Assembly: GCF_014529535.1 (NCBI RefSeq)
Contig: NW_023503373.1
Span: 496,001-560,000, forward strand
Length of the DNA: 64,000 nt
From: Bradysia coprophila
Lineage: Eukaryota; Arthropoda; Insecta; Diptera; Sciaridae
Reading direction: 5' to 3'
This document shows, in pieces, positions 39,374 to 50,073 of this stretch (position 1 is its first letter; each line of letters starts with the position of its first letter). The position numbers were made by a program, and so were the translations under genes. Below the pieces are notes generated by a model, which had not been told where the DNA came from, did no database searches, and was given only the letters and a program-made list of their open reading frames with translations.

Positions 39374-40758
39374 AACGGCGATCCAAACGAGCTATAGCTC
39401 AAACAAATCGTCATTCCATTCTGTGAATTTCGTTGAACAACTTTTTTCTCAAAAATTTTTTGTTGGGCTGACATGGCCCTTAGAAAAATTTTCTCCGGAG
39501 TTGTCGCGAAAATCGTTTTTTATCAATAGCTCCAACATGCGAGATGTGAATAAAGTCAAATTGTGTACGTTTATGAAGGTCGTTGAGGGGAATATTATTG
39601 ACCAACAGACGCCGATGTTCCGCCCACCCAGCCGTCGCAACAAGTGAAAAACCTCGAAAAAACAGAAATTTTTGAAGTGATATGGATGGGGATGCAAGTA
39701 GCAGGAAGATCTAACCTGGAGTTTTGTAGCTTACTTCACGCGCTATCCACGTTCACCCCACACAACCATACCTACCGTCACAGATAGAAATGAAGTATAA
39801 AGATATCTCGGTTTTCATTCCGTTTGCATCTCCGTTTGCTTTATGGATGCAATTTATACGATAGCGCACATGTGAATACACAGGATACAAAAAATAAGTA
39901 CGGTTAGTGCATAACGCTGTTCATGTGTCCTTACCATAGAGTTATACTCGACAGATGGTATGGTGGCTCCTATGCTTATCAGCACCCAAAAAATAGCGTC
40001 GTGTCTTATTTGTTTCTGTAAAATCAAAAAGTCTGTGTTGTTTTTGATGGGTTAGAGCTAGATCGATTATATACATTCGGTTTTGTTAAATTTAAGAGTG
40101 AAAGTAAATCTTTTAAACAAAATTTTGGGGAATTTAACGGCTTTAGCTCATTTTATCTCATGACTTCACAATAATAATAAGAATTCTTCGTTCATTCTCA
40201 TTCGGTTCCAAACTTAGTATCGATTTAATTACCGAATCTGTTACTAATTTTGATCAAGGAATTTCCACTGTTTGCCCAATCTTTTACTTCACTTGTTTTG
40301 AACATTTTGCTACATAGAGGACGCCATTAGACAAAGTTCTTCGTTATTTTTCTCGTTTCCCTCGATAACACATTATTAGACGTGCAAGCGACTTTTATAA
40401 ACAGCATTCTCCATTCTCTTCTGGAGCCTTTTGGTTTCGTTAAATATTAAATAATGCAAAAAATGTTTTCCCGAAAATTTTAACTATAGTTACTGAAAAC
40501 GCATTCAAGTGGAGCGTACGGTAGAGCATCTATCCACAAAAACAGTCGTTCAAAATGTTATGGCCTTAATTTTATTGGTAAAATTGTTACAACATCATTC
40601 ATATAAATAAAAAGGGCGTTACAAGTCATACATTTAATGTACCTATAAATAATGGAGTACACCTAAAGAACGTTTCGTTTGAGACAAATAATATTGGTCT
40701 AGCACAATGTGGTATAGTAAGTACATTTTTGTGTGTTGGCTTCACAGTCTGTGTGAGA

Positions 40759-43722
40759 TCATATTTTCTTCCTTTTTCTGATAAATCGTTCTACTAGTCC
40801 ATGTAAAATGCTGCCTGGAATACGTTGATGCTTGTTTATCAAATCTTCGATGGCTTGAGCGACCTATAAAAAATCGATGTCCAATGATTGAGTACAATCG
40901 ATAAATTCAGGCTTTATAATGTTCCTACCTTTCTTTGCAGTTCCTCTGGAGTCAAATTAGGATCGTGGTGTATTGGTGTGCCGAGATGTGTTCGAAACTT
41001 CACTGGAAATCCGCCGTACACAGGTATTACCGGTATCCGGGTCGCATTGTATAGTTTAACGAATAATCGACGTAAAAAGCCAACAGATCGGAACCCTTCT
41101 CGTAAATTTTCGGTGAACATCGGTATGATTGGAGCTTTTGCTTCGATTGCCACTTTGGCGAATCCGATTCGTTTTCTCCACAGTAGTTCGTAGTAGTTGT
41201 TACCGAATTGGGCCTCAAAAACTCCGCCCGGAGAGATTGCCAACAAATTTCCTTCTTTTAAAATTGTTGCGCACGACTGGACCGTTCCTGGAATGACTTT
41301 CATTGCTTGGCTTATTATACCCCAACCTGCGTGAATATCGACTCATTATTTCCGTGCTGAGAAAGGTGTATATTTTCCTACTTACCCGGTAATTTACTTA
41401 AAAATCGATCGCCTACGGTATGAACTAGCCTACAAAAAAGAGGACAAACTTTTCAATATCACAGTAGATGAAGAAAGGTAAGTTCACGGAAGTCAGAAAA
41501 TTCGAATTAATAGAAAACACTGGGAAAGAAGGTGGTAAATTGTCTTGTGACAACGACATACTCACCGGTCCTGTTCGATGCAAACTTTAGCTACTAAATA
41601 ATACATGTCAATTGGAATGGCACCGTGATAATAAACAATAAGAGCTGGTCCATCCTTCGGGAGATTTTCCATGCCAGTCACCTCATATCCATGATAAATT
41701 ACAGCATGGGCATCCCACACAGCCGCAACACATTTCCGTGCAACATTCCAATAGTTTCGATCTGTGCTGACAGCTTTGTAAATCACGAATCTGCGGATGA
41801 GAAATGATTTTAACAAGTCGTCTGATTGATCTTATTTCAAATTTCGGCAGGTAAATAGTCCACTTCTATTCCGTAATTAGCATAGAATTATTTCGTTTAA
41901 AATTTTAATTTAATCTTTTATGCAAATTACGGCAGTTCTGACCTGAAGTTTTAAAACACACAGTAAAACACTAATGAACTTGTGCGTTTCTATGAAACTT
42001 GACGATCGGAATTTTCTTTTACAAGTTTTTTAGAGTTACCACAGATTTAACCGGCAAGTTTATCGCTCTATACTCATTATATTAACACTTAACCTACTTA
42101 AAGTATAGATCAGTGTTTAATGTAAAATCTTTTACTTCATTTTTTGTAACAAATATTTTCGCCACCACTTATTTTCGTCGTTGCTGCCGATAACAAATGA
42201 TGCCGATGAACTTTTAAAATGTTATTTCCTACTATTTCTAACAGATGACAGAATTTAATGATTTTCTGATTAATTTTGTAAGGTTTCTGTATTTGAGTCT
42301 ACATTTTATGTTGTAAAATAAGCCAATAGTGGAAATTGTTGCTCAAAGCAACTTAGTTCTTAGCTATTTCTTCATTATTGTTGATTTTTACAGTTTTTTG
42401 TTTAACTTCACACCACTGTTAATTTTCTTAGTTAATTTCCGAGCCCGTATAGATTGAAATCCAGTTGAGGTAATGATCGACTCTGGTGTATCCAATATGA
42501 CCTCCAAAAATAAAACTAACTACACCAATGAGAGTATTTCCGTCAAGAATTGGCCCACCGGAATCACCTCCAGTGAAGTAGTTATTTTTATTGTAGCAAA
42601 CTACAGATTTCAGAATATTTAATGCATGCACTTGAGATCAGGAAAAAGATTTTCTTATGGAACAAATACTGTCTATTTAAGCAAACCTTAAAAATTTTAT
42701 CTAATATTAACGCAACCTATTAAGTTTAACAGCATCGCAATGAGTAGAAAAAGTGTCGAGAGTGAGTAATCAGCATAATGATATGATAGATCTGTTTGTG
42801 CTATCATGTTCACTAAGAGAATGACTACATCTAAAGTTTGATTAGGTGTTCTCTTATAACGAAGTGTATGTTAAAACTAATGAAGTAAATATGTTCGTAT
42901 CAAGCAGTAGACAATACAGAAGCAATTTCACGTCTCACGAAAAGTTTTGCATTAGAAAGCTCAATTGCACTTAAAATTGCTTAAAATTGCCTTGGACGAA
43001 TGTGTAGTTAGGTATCAATACCGATTGCTTCGTCAAATATTTTTGCAAACTCACATCCGGTGTTGATTTGTTACGATGTATTCAATTACACATATTACAT
43101 TAACGGATAAAATTAAAATGCAATGGCACATATATACGAGTACGCTGAGAATAAATTATGTGGCGAGCTTGTTTTACTAGAAATGAAGTGTATTGAAAAA
43201 AGAGCCTTCTGTTTTGAGGGGAAACTTGTTGTAGGTGGTTTCTAAATGCTAATTATATTCTAAAAATTATGATTGTTATGACTAGTTTCGCTTTATAGTG
43301 CGTTTTGTGCCAACGTTCGTACTCACCTATGGAGTTTGTAGATGTACAGAAATACCGATGTGAAGTATATGAGGAACACAAAGATCAATGGCAATGCTAC
43401 AAAAAACAAATCGCTTGTGATTTAAATATGCCCGTTTTTTGGTATAAATTTAAGTTAATTTACTGAATGTAATTATCAGTGGTGTCAAAATGCGCCATAT
43501 CCATATGCTGTAGTCTAGATCAACATACTGCCCTGTTTCGTTCAAAGAAGCACAATTAAAATCAAATAGTAAAAGCTCTTGGTCACATTCATTGGTAAAC
43601 AATATTGTGACCGAATGACACACTTTATCCCACAATTAGCTATTAAGCCTACCTAAATATGATATGACTGTTGTCGTATATGTCATCGATTCGATATCGG
43701 TTGCGTTCTCGTTTTCGTTCAT
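40759..43722 (-). CDS. TMEM68: TMEM68-type lysophospholipid/diacylglycerol acyltransferase
   Basis: Seven minus-strand exons (43653-43722, 43464-43532, 43327-43396, 41566-41790, 41386-41429, 40929-41326, 40759-40863) join in phase to 326 residues; human TMEM68 is 324. An N-terminal glycosylation-prone segment is followed by one or two membrane helices (IWRILTPLIITFTLPLIF). The acyltransferase domain follows: WDAHAVIYHGYEVTG, IVYYHGAIPID (the HxxxxD catalytic motif), AISPGGVFEAQF, RIGFAKVAIEAKAPIIPMF and PVYGGFPVKFRTHLG, ending in NKHQRIPG. The family is ER-anchored and makes neutral lipids. The ATG at 43720 (MNENENATD) was chosen because its donor phase matches the next exon. Intron 3 (41791-43326) contains an orphan trypsin exon. 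Confidence 0.92.
41791..43326. other. TMEM68 intron 3
   Basis: AT-rich; holds the trypsin-like fragment at 42428-42631 and part of a gataaca-family MITE (about 42160-42215, gtcgttgctgccgataacaa). Confidence 0.5.
42428..42631 (-). pseudogene. Orphan trypsin-like serine protease 3' exon
   Basis: A 67-codon ORF contains the serine-nucleophile box GGDSGGPILDGNTLIGVVSF and the closing GYTRVDHYLNWI of S1 proteases. It has a stop at the proper place and a possible acceptor (ctgtag) just before VCYNKN. The His and Asp catalytic regions were not found in the rest of the intron. It is either the last exon of a gene whose remainder is lost or an exon copy carried into this intron. Confidence 0.6.
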
Positions 43723-44780
43723 TTGGATATGATTGAATTATTTTTACTTCATTTAACTGGATATATTAAAAATATGCAAATTCACGCAAATTTTCATCAT
43801 ACGATCCTTCTTCTTGTTGATATTTTGTTTACTTAATGTTAGTTTAAAAGATTGCGGTGTACCGTTCAGCGTGCACTCACTTTGTTTTTCATTCATTCAT
43901 GAAAACAACTTACAAAGTGCGATTGTCACAACTCATTTTAAAAATAATTTTGCTACTAAATTAATGAAAATGTATTGGCTAAGCAAAAGAAATAATATTC
44001 CATTGTTTTGGTGGGGATGTGTAATACATGAATGTTTATTGAACGTCACATTCGAAATATATAAAAATTCGAAATGCGAAACACCCAGCCGTTATTTTGG
44101 TTGTATATAAATCCCCAGGTTCTGAAACTTCTTTTAGAACCTTGAATGTCATACAAAACGGTTCGTCGCTTGTTGTCAACCAACGCACTTCAAGCAAAAG
44201 TGGTACTCTAAATAGGGTACTGAAACTTGACAGTGCTCGATACAAAATTTTACACTGTAAAAAGAGTGGGGATAAAATTTCATACAAAATAGTACTCTAT
44301 TTGGCAGCTGTCAATAATAGCACTTTTGCTTGAAGTGCGTTGTGTCAACGAAATATTTCGGATCAAATAGCAAGTGATACTGAAAAAAAAACTTTATCGC
44401 GATACACAGAACAGATAGGATAATTGACCTTATCTGTTTTCTGTTCTTTTGATCCTTTGTTCCTTTGGTATACCAATTGTGAACCCCAAGTTCCTAATTG
44501 TCTAATTGTTTTTAGACGAAGTGCCCCTTTACCAACTGCTTATTGAAGCTCCACCTTTAACTTAACTTTTCATTGATTGGAGAGGGAGGACGGCTGTTTG
44601 ATGTAGGTTCCCTGTTTTCAGGAAGCCTTCCCAAACTCCTATCTAATCTATATCTCGATGCTAAATCATCTGTATGGTATGAATATTCCAATCTTTTTCG
44701 TTGTTTTCTGGGTTCCTTCTAATTAATTTCACAGCGACTATTGACCATAGTAGAGCTCATAAGTAATATTATAGACGTTT
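43723..44780. other. Intergenic
   Basis: Contains a MITE (44181-44342). The 98-codon ORF at 43814-44110 has no recognisable motif and low-complexity composition; not called. Confidence 0.5.
44181..44342. mobile_element. Intact MITE, caacgcacttcaagcaaaag...gtgcgttg
   Basis: 162 bp with nearly perfect terminal inverted repeats (caacgcacttcaagcaaaag against cttttgcttgaagtgcgttg). The flanks share tgtcaac, a likely target-site duplication. Best-preserved copy of the family. Confidence 0.75.
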
Positions 44781-44849
44781 CATACTAGCTTTACCTGTGC
44801 CATGTCATGACAAACATCCACATTATCAACGTTTGTTGCTACCTTTTGC

Positions 44850-44988
44850 GCATATTATTGGAAATCTGGAATGTAACAATACTGGGCCTGGCGGTTATCA
44901 TCTTGCTAGACGTCGATTTGAAATGTATGGTAGAATACGAAGTTTGCGGTTTAACTGCCCCGGAATCGAAGCTGGCTGTTACAATTAA
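44850..44988 (+). pseudogene. GH19 chitinase C-terminal fragment (duplicate)
   Basis: Encodes IIGNLECNNTGPGGYHLARR, then RFEMYGRIRS and PGIEAGCYN before a stop, matching the end of the chitinase at 47076-48500 (NGNLECDNPGGHHLARRRF). Similarity continues past the stop (caccaataa...caataaacaaaatat) but disappears upstream of about 44850, so only the last exon was copied or retained. No promoter or other exons seen. Confidence 0.8.
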
Positions 44989-45300
44989 TGCAATGAACAT
45001 GTAAATAGCACCAATAAATAGCAATAGCAATAAACAAAATATTATTAATACGTTTAGTTAATTCCGCCATCAATTTTGCCAATCTGTAAAATTTTTCGAT
45101 TGTTTTTCTTCAATTACAAAGCATTCTTTTTCCGCTTTCTAAAACTCAAGCTTCTCCTTTTTTATCGTTTGTCTACTTGTTTTGCTACTTTATTTCCTAA
45201 TGATTTTCTAAGTGTCGATGTCAAATGGTACGTTATACCCTTTTCAAATATAAATTTTTAATACAAAATTTTAGACACAAATTCTTCAAAAAAAAAAAAA

Positions 45301-45418
45301 TGCCAACGACACGCGGTGTTCCCAAGCGGTCACCCATCTAAGTACTAACCGCGCCCAATGATGCTTAACTTCAGTGATCGGACGAGAACTGGTGTATTCA
45401 TCATGGTATGGCCGTTGC
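45301..45418 (-). rRNA. 5S rRNA gene
   Basis: Full-length 118-nt 5S sequence; the RNA strand reads gcaacggccatacc...ctcgtccgatcactg...gtgaccgcttgggaacaccg. A run of A on the plus strand at 45288-45300 is the Pol III terminator. It forms a divergent pair with the copy at 46550. Confidence 0.95.
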
Positions 45419-45535
45419 CGACGAATTCGTGTCGTTGTGTGAATAACGTTGTTATGTGAATTCAACGAGTAAATAAAAAATAAAATAAAGTGCCGTAATG
45501 TATACAACACACACGTTTCGTGTTTCTTTTTAGAA

Positions 45536-46442
45536 ATTTTTTTTCAAAAACACCTTTATTGGTATGAACAGTACAATCTTAACTATTTGTTAATTTATTA
45601 CTAGGGTTGAGTTGTACTATCTTCCTTTTACTTGCGTAATTAGAAGAAAGTAAGACTTGTGTGGGTTTTACGACCCAATGGTCGAGTCCCTATGCGGTGT
45701 GCTGTTTTCATCCTTCATGTCAGTTCGTGGGGTTTAACACGTTTCAGCCTCCTTATTTCATTTGTTATATCTAGTAATAAGATGGCTTCTACGTTGGTGT
45801 GGTGAAGCAGTCTTTTTTCGTGTTTGATGGCGTTTTCCCGAATTACATCGGCAACCCATTGTATTTTTAAATCTTTGTGAATTTCTTTGTTTGTCACGTA
45901 ACGATATGCGTTGGTGATCATGCGAAGAAAGTTGTTTTGACTTGTTTGGATGATATCTGTGTTTGATTTTTTAGCACAGCCCCAAAGAGTAGAGCCGTAC
46001 ATCCAGATAGGTGCGAAAATTGATTTGTAAATCAATCTTTTACAATACAGGTTAAGTTTAGAGTTGTATCCGACTAACCAGTACATTTGTCTCGTTTTGT
46101 GTTTGATTTGCTCAGCTTTTTGCTTCACATGATGTTTCCAGTTTAGTTTGTTGTCCAGGTTTAATCCTAGATATTTAGCTGACTCTGCCTGCGGAATGGG
46201 AATTCCATTGAGGTAAATGCGGAGATTGCTGTTTATGTGACGCAATGCGAAAGTGACGTGATTAGATTTTGACTCATTGAGTTTTATTTTCCAATCGATG
46301 GTCCACTGATTTATTTTATCCAAAGCATTTTGTAAATGTTTAACTGCCTCCGACTGCGATGTATCTGTTGCCATGATCGCTGTGTCGTCTGCGAAGGTTC
46401 CAATGAAAGAGTTTGTGGTTACAGGTATGTCAGTTTTAGAAA
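45536..46442 (-). mobile_element. 5'-truncated LINE with reverse transcriptase 3' part
   Basis: The minus-strand frame (45715 to about 46440) encodes reverse transcriptase with the catalytic FADDTAIMATD box, DWKIKLNESKS, AKYLGLNLDNKLNWKHHV, LIYKSIFAPIWMYGSTLWG and IQTSQNNFLRMITNA, typical of the Jockey group. It lacks everything upstream of the FADD region. ttttagaaa flanks both sides as a probable target-site duplication. It interrupts the spacer of a divergent 5S pair, whose uninterrupted sister at 48765-48965 shows the empty site. Confidence 0.85.
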
Positions 46443-46549
46443 ATGAGCTCTCACAGGCGCTACATGTTCGTCGGAAATCATAACGGCTACACCAATTTGT
46501 ACGTAAATCTTTATTCAGTTTATTATCCATCAACAACGTTAAGCTCTCG

Positions 46550-46668
46550 GCAACGGCCATACCATGATGAATACACCAGTTCTCGTCCGATCACTGAAGT
46601 TAAGCATCATTGGGCGCGGTTAGTACTTAGATGGGTGACCGCTTGGGAACACCGCGTGTCGTTGGCAT
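46550..46668 (+). rRNA. 5S rRNA gene
   Basis: Full-length 5S sequence starting gcaacggccatacc and ending cgtgtcgttggca, followed by a T run (46668-46676). Confidence 0.95.
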
Positions 46669-46679
46669 TTTTTTTTTAA

Positions 46680-47075
46680 ATTCACATTCCTGAGTTGTCT
46701 GATTTCTTGTCAATGCAGTTTGAATGGAAATCTTGGCAGACCTGCATGGAACTCTGAATATCTTTGAAAAACTGCAGTGTAATAAGTAACATCAAATCAC
46801 TTCAAACATTGTTATGATGGGACAAATAATGTAATCTTAAGACAAAATTTGCTGGCGATCCAATTTATCTGCAGTTTTGACACAATCAATCAATTCACTT
46901 CTGTTACAAGGAGTTTGAATGGTTATCTATTGATAAGATATAGGCAATCGCTTTTGTATAAATATTAATATTTAATACTAAGCTGTTAGAGACTGTAGTT
47001 CTAAATAAACCATTAAGAAGTCAATTTTTATTCGTTAATTTTCATTTGAAAAATCCGTTGTCTTCGTCCACCGAT
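46680..47075. other. Upstream region of the GH19 chitinase
   Basis: A TATAAA at 46957-46962 lies 119 bp before the start codon. No clear initiator at the usual distance, so the promoter call is weak. No other feature. Confidence 0.35.
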
Positions 47076-48500
47076 ATGGGCCTATTTCAACAATTCTTTG
47101 TCGTTGTAGCTCTTTGTGTAGCCGCCTCACATCAACAAACCTGTTCGCTAACATCAAATCAAGATGTTGCGCCAGGATCGGACATAGGAGCTAGTTATGG
47201 GCAACCGTAAGTGAATTTTTAAATTGACTAAGAAAGAAATTTCGTCGAAAGAATTTAAAGATAATAAATTTTCAATCAGAGTGGGAAACTGCTGTAACAT
47301 TTGTAATAGCACGCCAGGTTGTAGAGCCTTTTCCTGGAATGCTCATGAGGGTAAAAGAACAAAATTAATAGTGGGAAACCAAACCAAACTTTTAAGTTGT
47401 TCTTAGGATCCCCTGCATTATGATTTATGATTCATGAACCACAAAAATAAAGTGTTGGAAATACTTGTATCAAATCAAGTAACAAATTTTACAACTGAAG
47501 AAGGTTCATTCGCCTGTAATAGAGGGCTCAATAAAGAAATTTAGTTTGGTTTCTTCAAAATCGTAACACTTATTTCTTCATTTCTAATTAACTTTATCAT
47601 TTCATCAGGTGGAACTTGCTGGCTCAAAGTAATATGACTGATCGAACGTTTTGCTTACAATAAAATTATTTTTCTCCATTAATTTAAACTTTGACAGGGT
47701 GCTACATCGCCTGTAGTTTGGGCTGACGGAGTTACTTCCGGAATTTTATCTGGTGGAGGTGGTGGTGCATCGATGCATCGAATTGACAGCAGATATTTTA
47801 AAAAGCAAAAATCACATTGATTTTGCAGGTCTTATTACCTGGGATGAATTTGTTGCTGCATTAACAATAAACGCGTATCCAGCACCCTCACCGATTCAAT
47901 ACACAACTTTCTTAGATGGATTACCTTACGGCCTAATAACAACCAGACAAGAAGCCGCTATGGCTCTCACACAATTCATGCACGAGAGTGATGGTCTTCG
48001 TGCAAGACGAGAATATGCCTGCGAGCACACTGGCTGTCCTGGACATTACGCAACACCCGGATGTGACGTACCTGGCCAATTCTACTTTGGAAGAGGATAT
48101 ATTCAGTTGACGTGGTGCGGTTACAATTATCGTCCGTTCTCTCTCGATTATTTCGGTGACGATAGGTTGAGATTCACTCCAGATTTGGTAGCAACCGATG
48201 ACAATTTGGCTTGGGACTCTGCGTTCTGGTTCTGGAGAGTAAGATTGAAAGGCAAACAAATCGAATTTTTCATTACTAATTCACAATGTCTTGTCCATTG
48301 ACTGGTAGATAAACGTGCACAATTTCCAAGGAGTGCAACAAGGTCATTTTGGTGCGACAACTAGAGCTATTAATGGAAATCTTGAATGTGACAATCCTGG
48401 CGGTCATCATCTGGCCAGACGTCGATTTGAAATGTATGGTCGAGTACGAAGTGTTTGGGGTTTGGCTGGCCCCGGAATCGAAAGTGGTTGTTACAATTAA
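47076..48500 (+). CDS. Secreted GH19 chitinase with PAN/Apple-like module
   Basis: Six exons (47076-47206, 47280-47350, 47609-47628, 47698-47764, 47829-48238, 48309-48500) join in phase to 296 residues. A signal peptide (QQFFVVVALCVAASH) is followed by a Cys-rich PAN/Apple-like module (CCNICNSTPGCRAFSWN, then GGTCWLK from a 20-bp exon), a Gly-rich linker, and a complete GH19 domain from about residue 97. Hallmarks: MALTQFMHESDG (general-acid Glu about 149), ACEHTGCPG, FGRGYIQLTWC, DNLAWDSAFWFWR, INGNLEC and terminal ESGCYN. GH19 enzymes cleave chitin with inversion; they are typical of plants and bacteria, while animals mostly use GH18. The introns show it is resident in the animal genome. 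The exon 4 donor is uncertain by a few Gly codons. A 3' fragment duplicate lies at 44850-44988. Confidence 0.9.
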
Positions 48501-48728
48501 TTGCAAAGAACGAAATGTAAATATCACCAATAGCAATAAACAAAATATCTATTACCTGCAATTATCTGCTTTTCTGCTTTTTTCAACACAAGCTTCAGTC
48601 TATTGTTTTTATTCATGTTTTGCTACTTCCACTAGAGAATTTTCTTACTTCTGACAAGCATTTTACGGCCCTAACTTTTTACGTAAAAATGTGGGACACC
48701 AATTCTTCGAAAAAAAAACCACATAGAT

Positions 48729-48758
48729 CTGGTGTATTCATCATAGTATGGAGTTGCC
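48729..48758 (-). pseudogene. 5S rRNA relic
   Basis: ctggtgtattcatcatagta and tggagttgcc match the first about 30 nt of 5S RNA on the minus strand with changes; the rest is missing. Its position corresponds to the minus-strand 5S gene at 45301-45418 in the duplicated unit. Confidence 0.75.
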
Positions 48759-48965
48759 GACGGATTCACGTTGTTGTTGGATTTATAAAATGAATGAAGT
48801 TCAATAAATGTTTCAGGCGCCGTAATGTATGCAACACATTCGTTTCGTGTTTTTTTTTTTTTATGAGTTCTCACAGGCGCTACCTGTTTTCGCAAATCAC
48901 AGCGTTAACAATTCGTACGTGTAACTTTATTTAGTTTATCATCCATCAACAACGTCAAACTCCCG

Positions 48966-49083
48966 GCAACGGCCATACCATGATGAATACACCAGTTCTC
49001 GTCCGATCACTGAAGTTAAGCATCATTGGGCGCGGTTAGTACTTAGATGGGTGACCGCTTGGGAACACCGCGTGTCGTTGGCA
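48966..49083 (+). rRNA. 5S rRNA gene
   Basis: Full-length, identical over its visible length to the copy at 46550. The T run at 49084-49094 is the terminator. Confidence 0.95.
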
Positions 49084-49338
49084 TTTTTTTTTTTAGTTTT
49101 TTTTTATTTAGTTAAACTTGGATGTTAGTTCTTACTTCTCATGTTGCTATAAAAAAACACAATTGCTGTAAACAAGTGACCAGAATACACAAACAATAAA
49201 ATCAAACTTCGTCAGTTCATTGATTTGAACTTGTTCTACTTAAATATTCGTTTTTAATCCTTACAGTGTCCGAGTGTAATTTGAAATAAAAAGATCCAAA
49301 TAACCAAATTAATTATTAAAAAAAAAACAAAAAAAATC

Positions 49339-49411
49339 TGGAGATGCGGGGCATCGATCCCCGTACCTCTCACATGCTAAGCGAGCGCTCTACCATCTGA
49401 GCTACATCCCC
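49339..49411 (-). tRNA. tRNA-Ala (AGC)
   Basis: The minus strand folds as a 73-nt cloverleaf: acceptor ggggatg/catctcc, D arm tagctcagatggtagagc, anticodon loop ttAGCat, T arm cggggatcgatgccccg. An A-rich plus strand just below is the Pol III T-run terminator. Confidence 0.93.
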
Positions 49412-50073
49412 ATGTCTATACCGGTGTTTAAGTTACAAGTCTATCGCTGATATACGGTATTTCATTGGTATGTGAAACCCGTTTCTGTGTGAGTGTATGT
49501 TGAGTTTCTTATTAGTGAGTTAAAACTAAATGTTGGTATACTAGAATTCATGACGCGATTGATATACAAGTGAAACGGTTTGGCTGAATGTTGAGGATGT
49601 AGAGTAACAAATTCATCTTGAGTTCGTTACGTCTTAGATTGGTTTGGTTTAACAACCGTTGTGGTTCCAGTAAATGAAAAACTAAATTATTCATTGGCTT
49701 GAACTTACGACAATTGATTGATATTTTCGGATATTTTTGATGGTTGACTTATTTTCAGCCTCAGTGTTTTCCCAAATAAAAAATTAAATGTGTACTCGCC
49801 GTACCAATCCATTCTCTACATCGTATAGTAGCGTACGTAAGGAAGTCTTTATATCTGTCGGCTTGGTCAACGATTTTTTGAAGAAAAAAAAAATCTAAGG
49901 TAAAGCTATCACTTTTATCAGCCATTTCGATGTTTTAATAAAATTTTAAACAAAATAAGTAGCAGACCTCTCTCTGTCTCTTCTCTATAAATCCAATTCA
50001 AAAGAATATGTTTCCATTGCTAAACTTTATTTATCTCATTGATACCACACAATTTAGGGCACACTTCAGTTAC
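49412..50073. other. Intergenic between tRNA-Ala and the SDR gene
   Basis: Nothing recognised beyond AT-rich sequence. Confidence 0.5.

Larger units (their letters stand above)
37302..40758. other. Intergenic, mobile-element rich
   Basis: Contains elements 37805-38392 and 38674-39373 with its satellite. A stretch near 39400-39700 has ORFs on both strands but no recognised motif. 39800-40750 shows nothing recognisable. Confidence 0.5.

Noticed and set aside
39306-39697. Possible gene on either strand
   Set aside because: ORFs on both strands over the edge of a repeat element, no conserved motif.
43814-44110. 98-codon ORF
   Set aside because: No signal, domain or homologue recognised; codon use like the surrounding AT-rich spacer.
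45715-46560. N-terminal about 40 residues of the reverse-transcriptase ORF
   Set aside because: The frame runs through the element boundary at about 46442 into 5S flanking DNA; that part is not element protein.
47224-47406. Independent small Cys-rich gene
   Set aside because: The Cys-rich part is exon 2 of the chitinase; phase and splice sites link it to exons 1 and 3.
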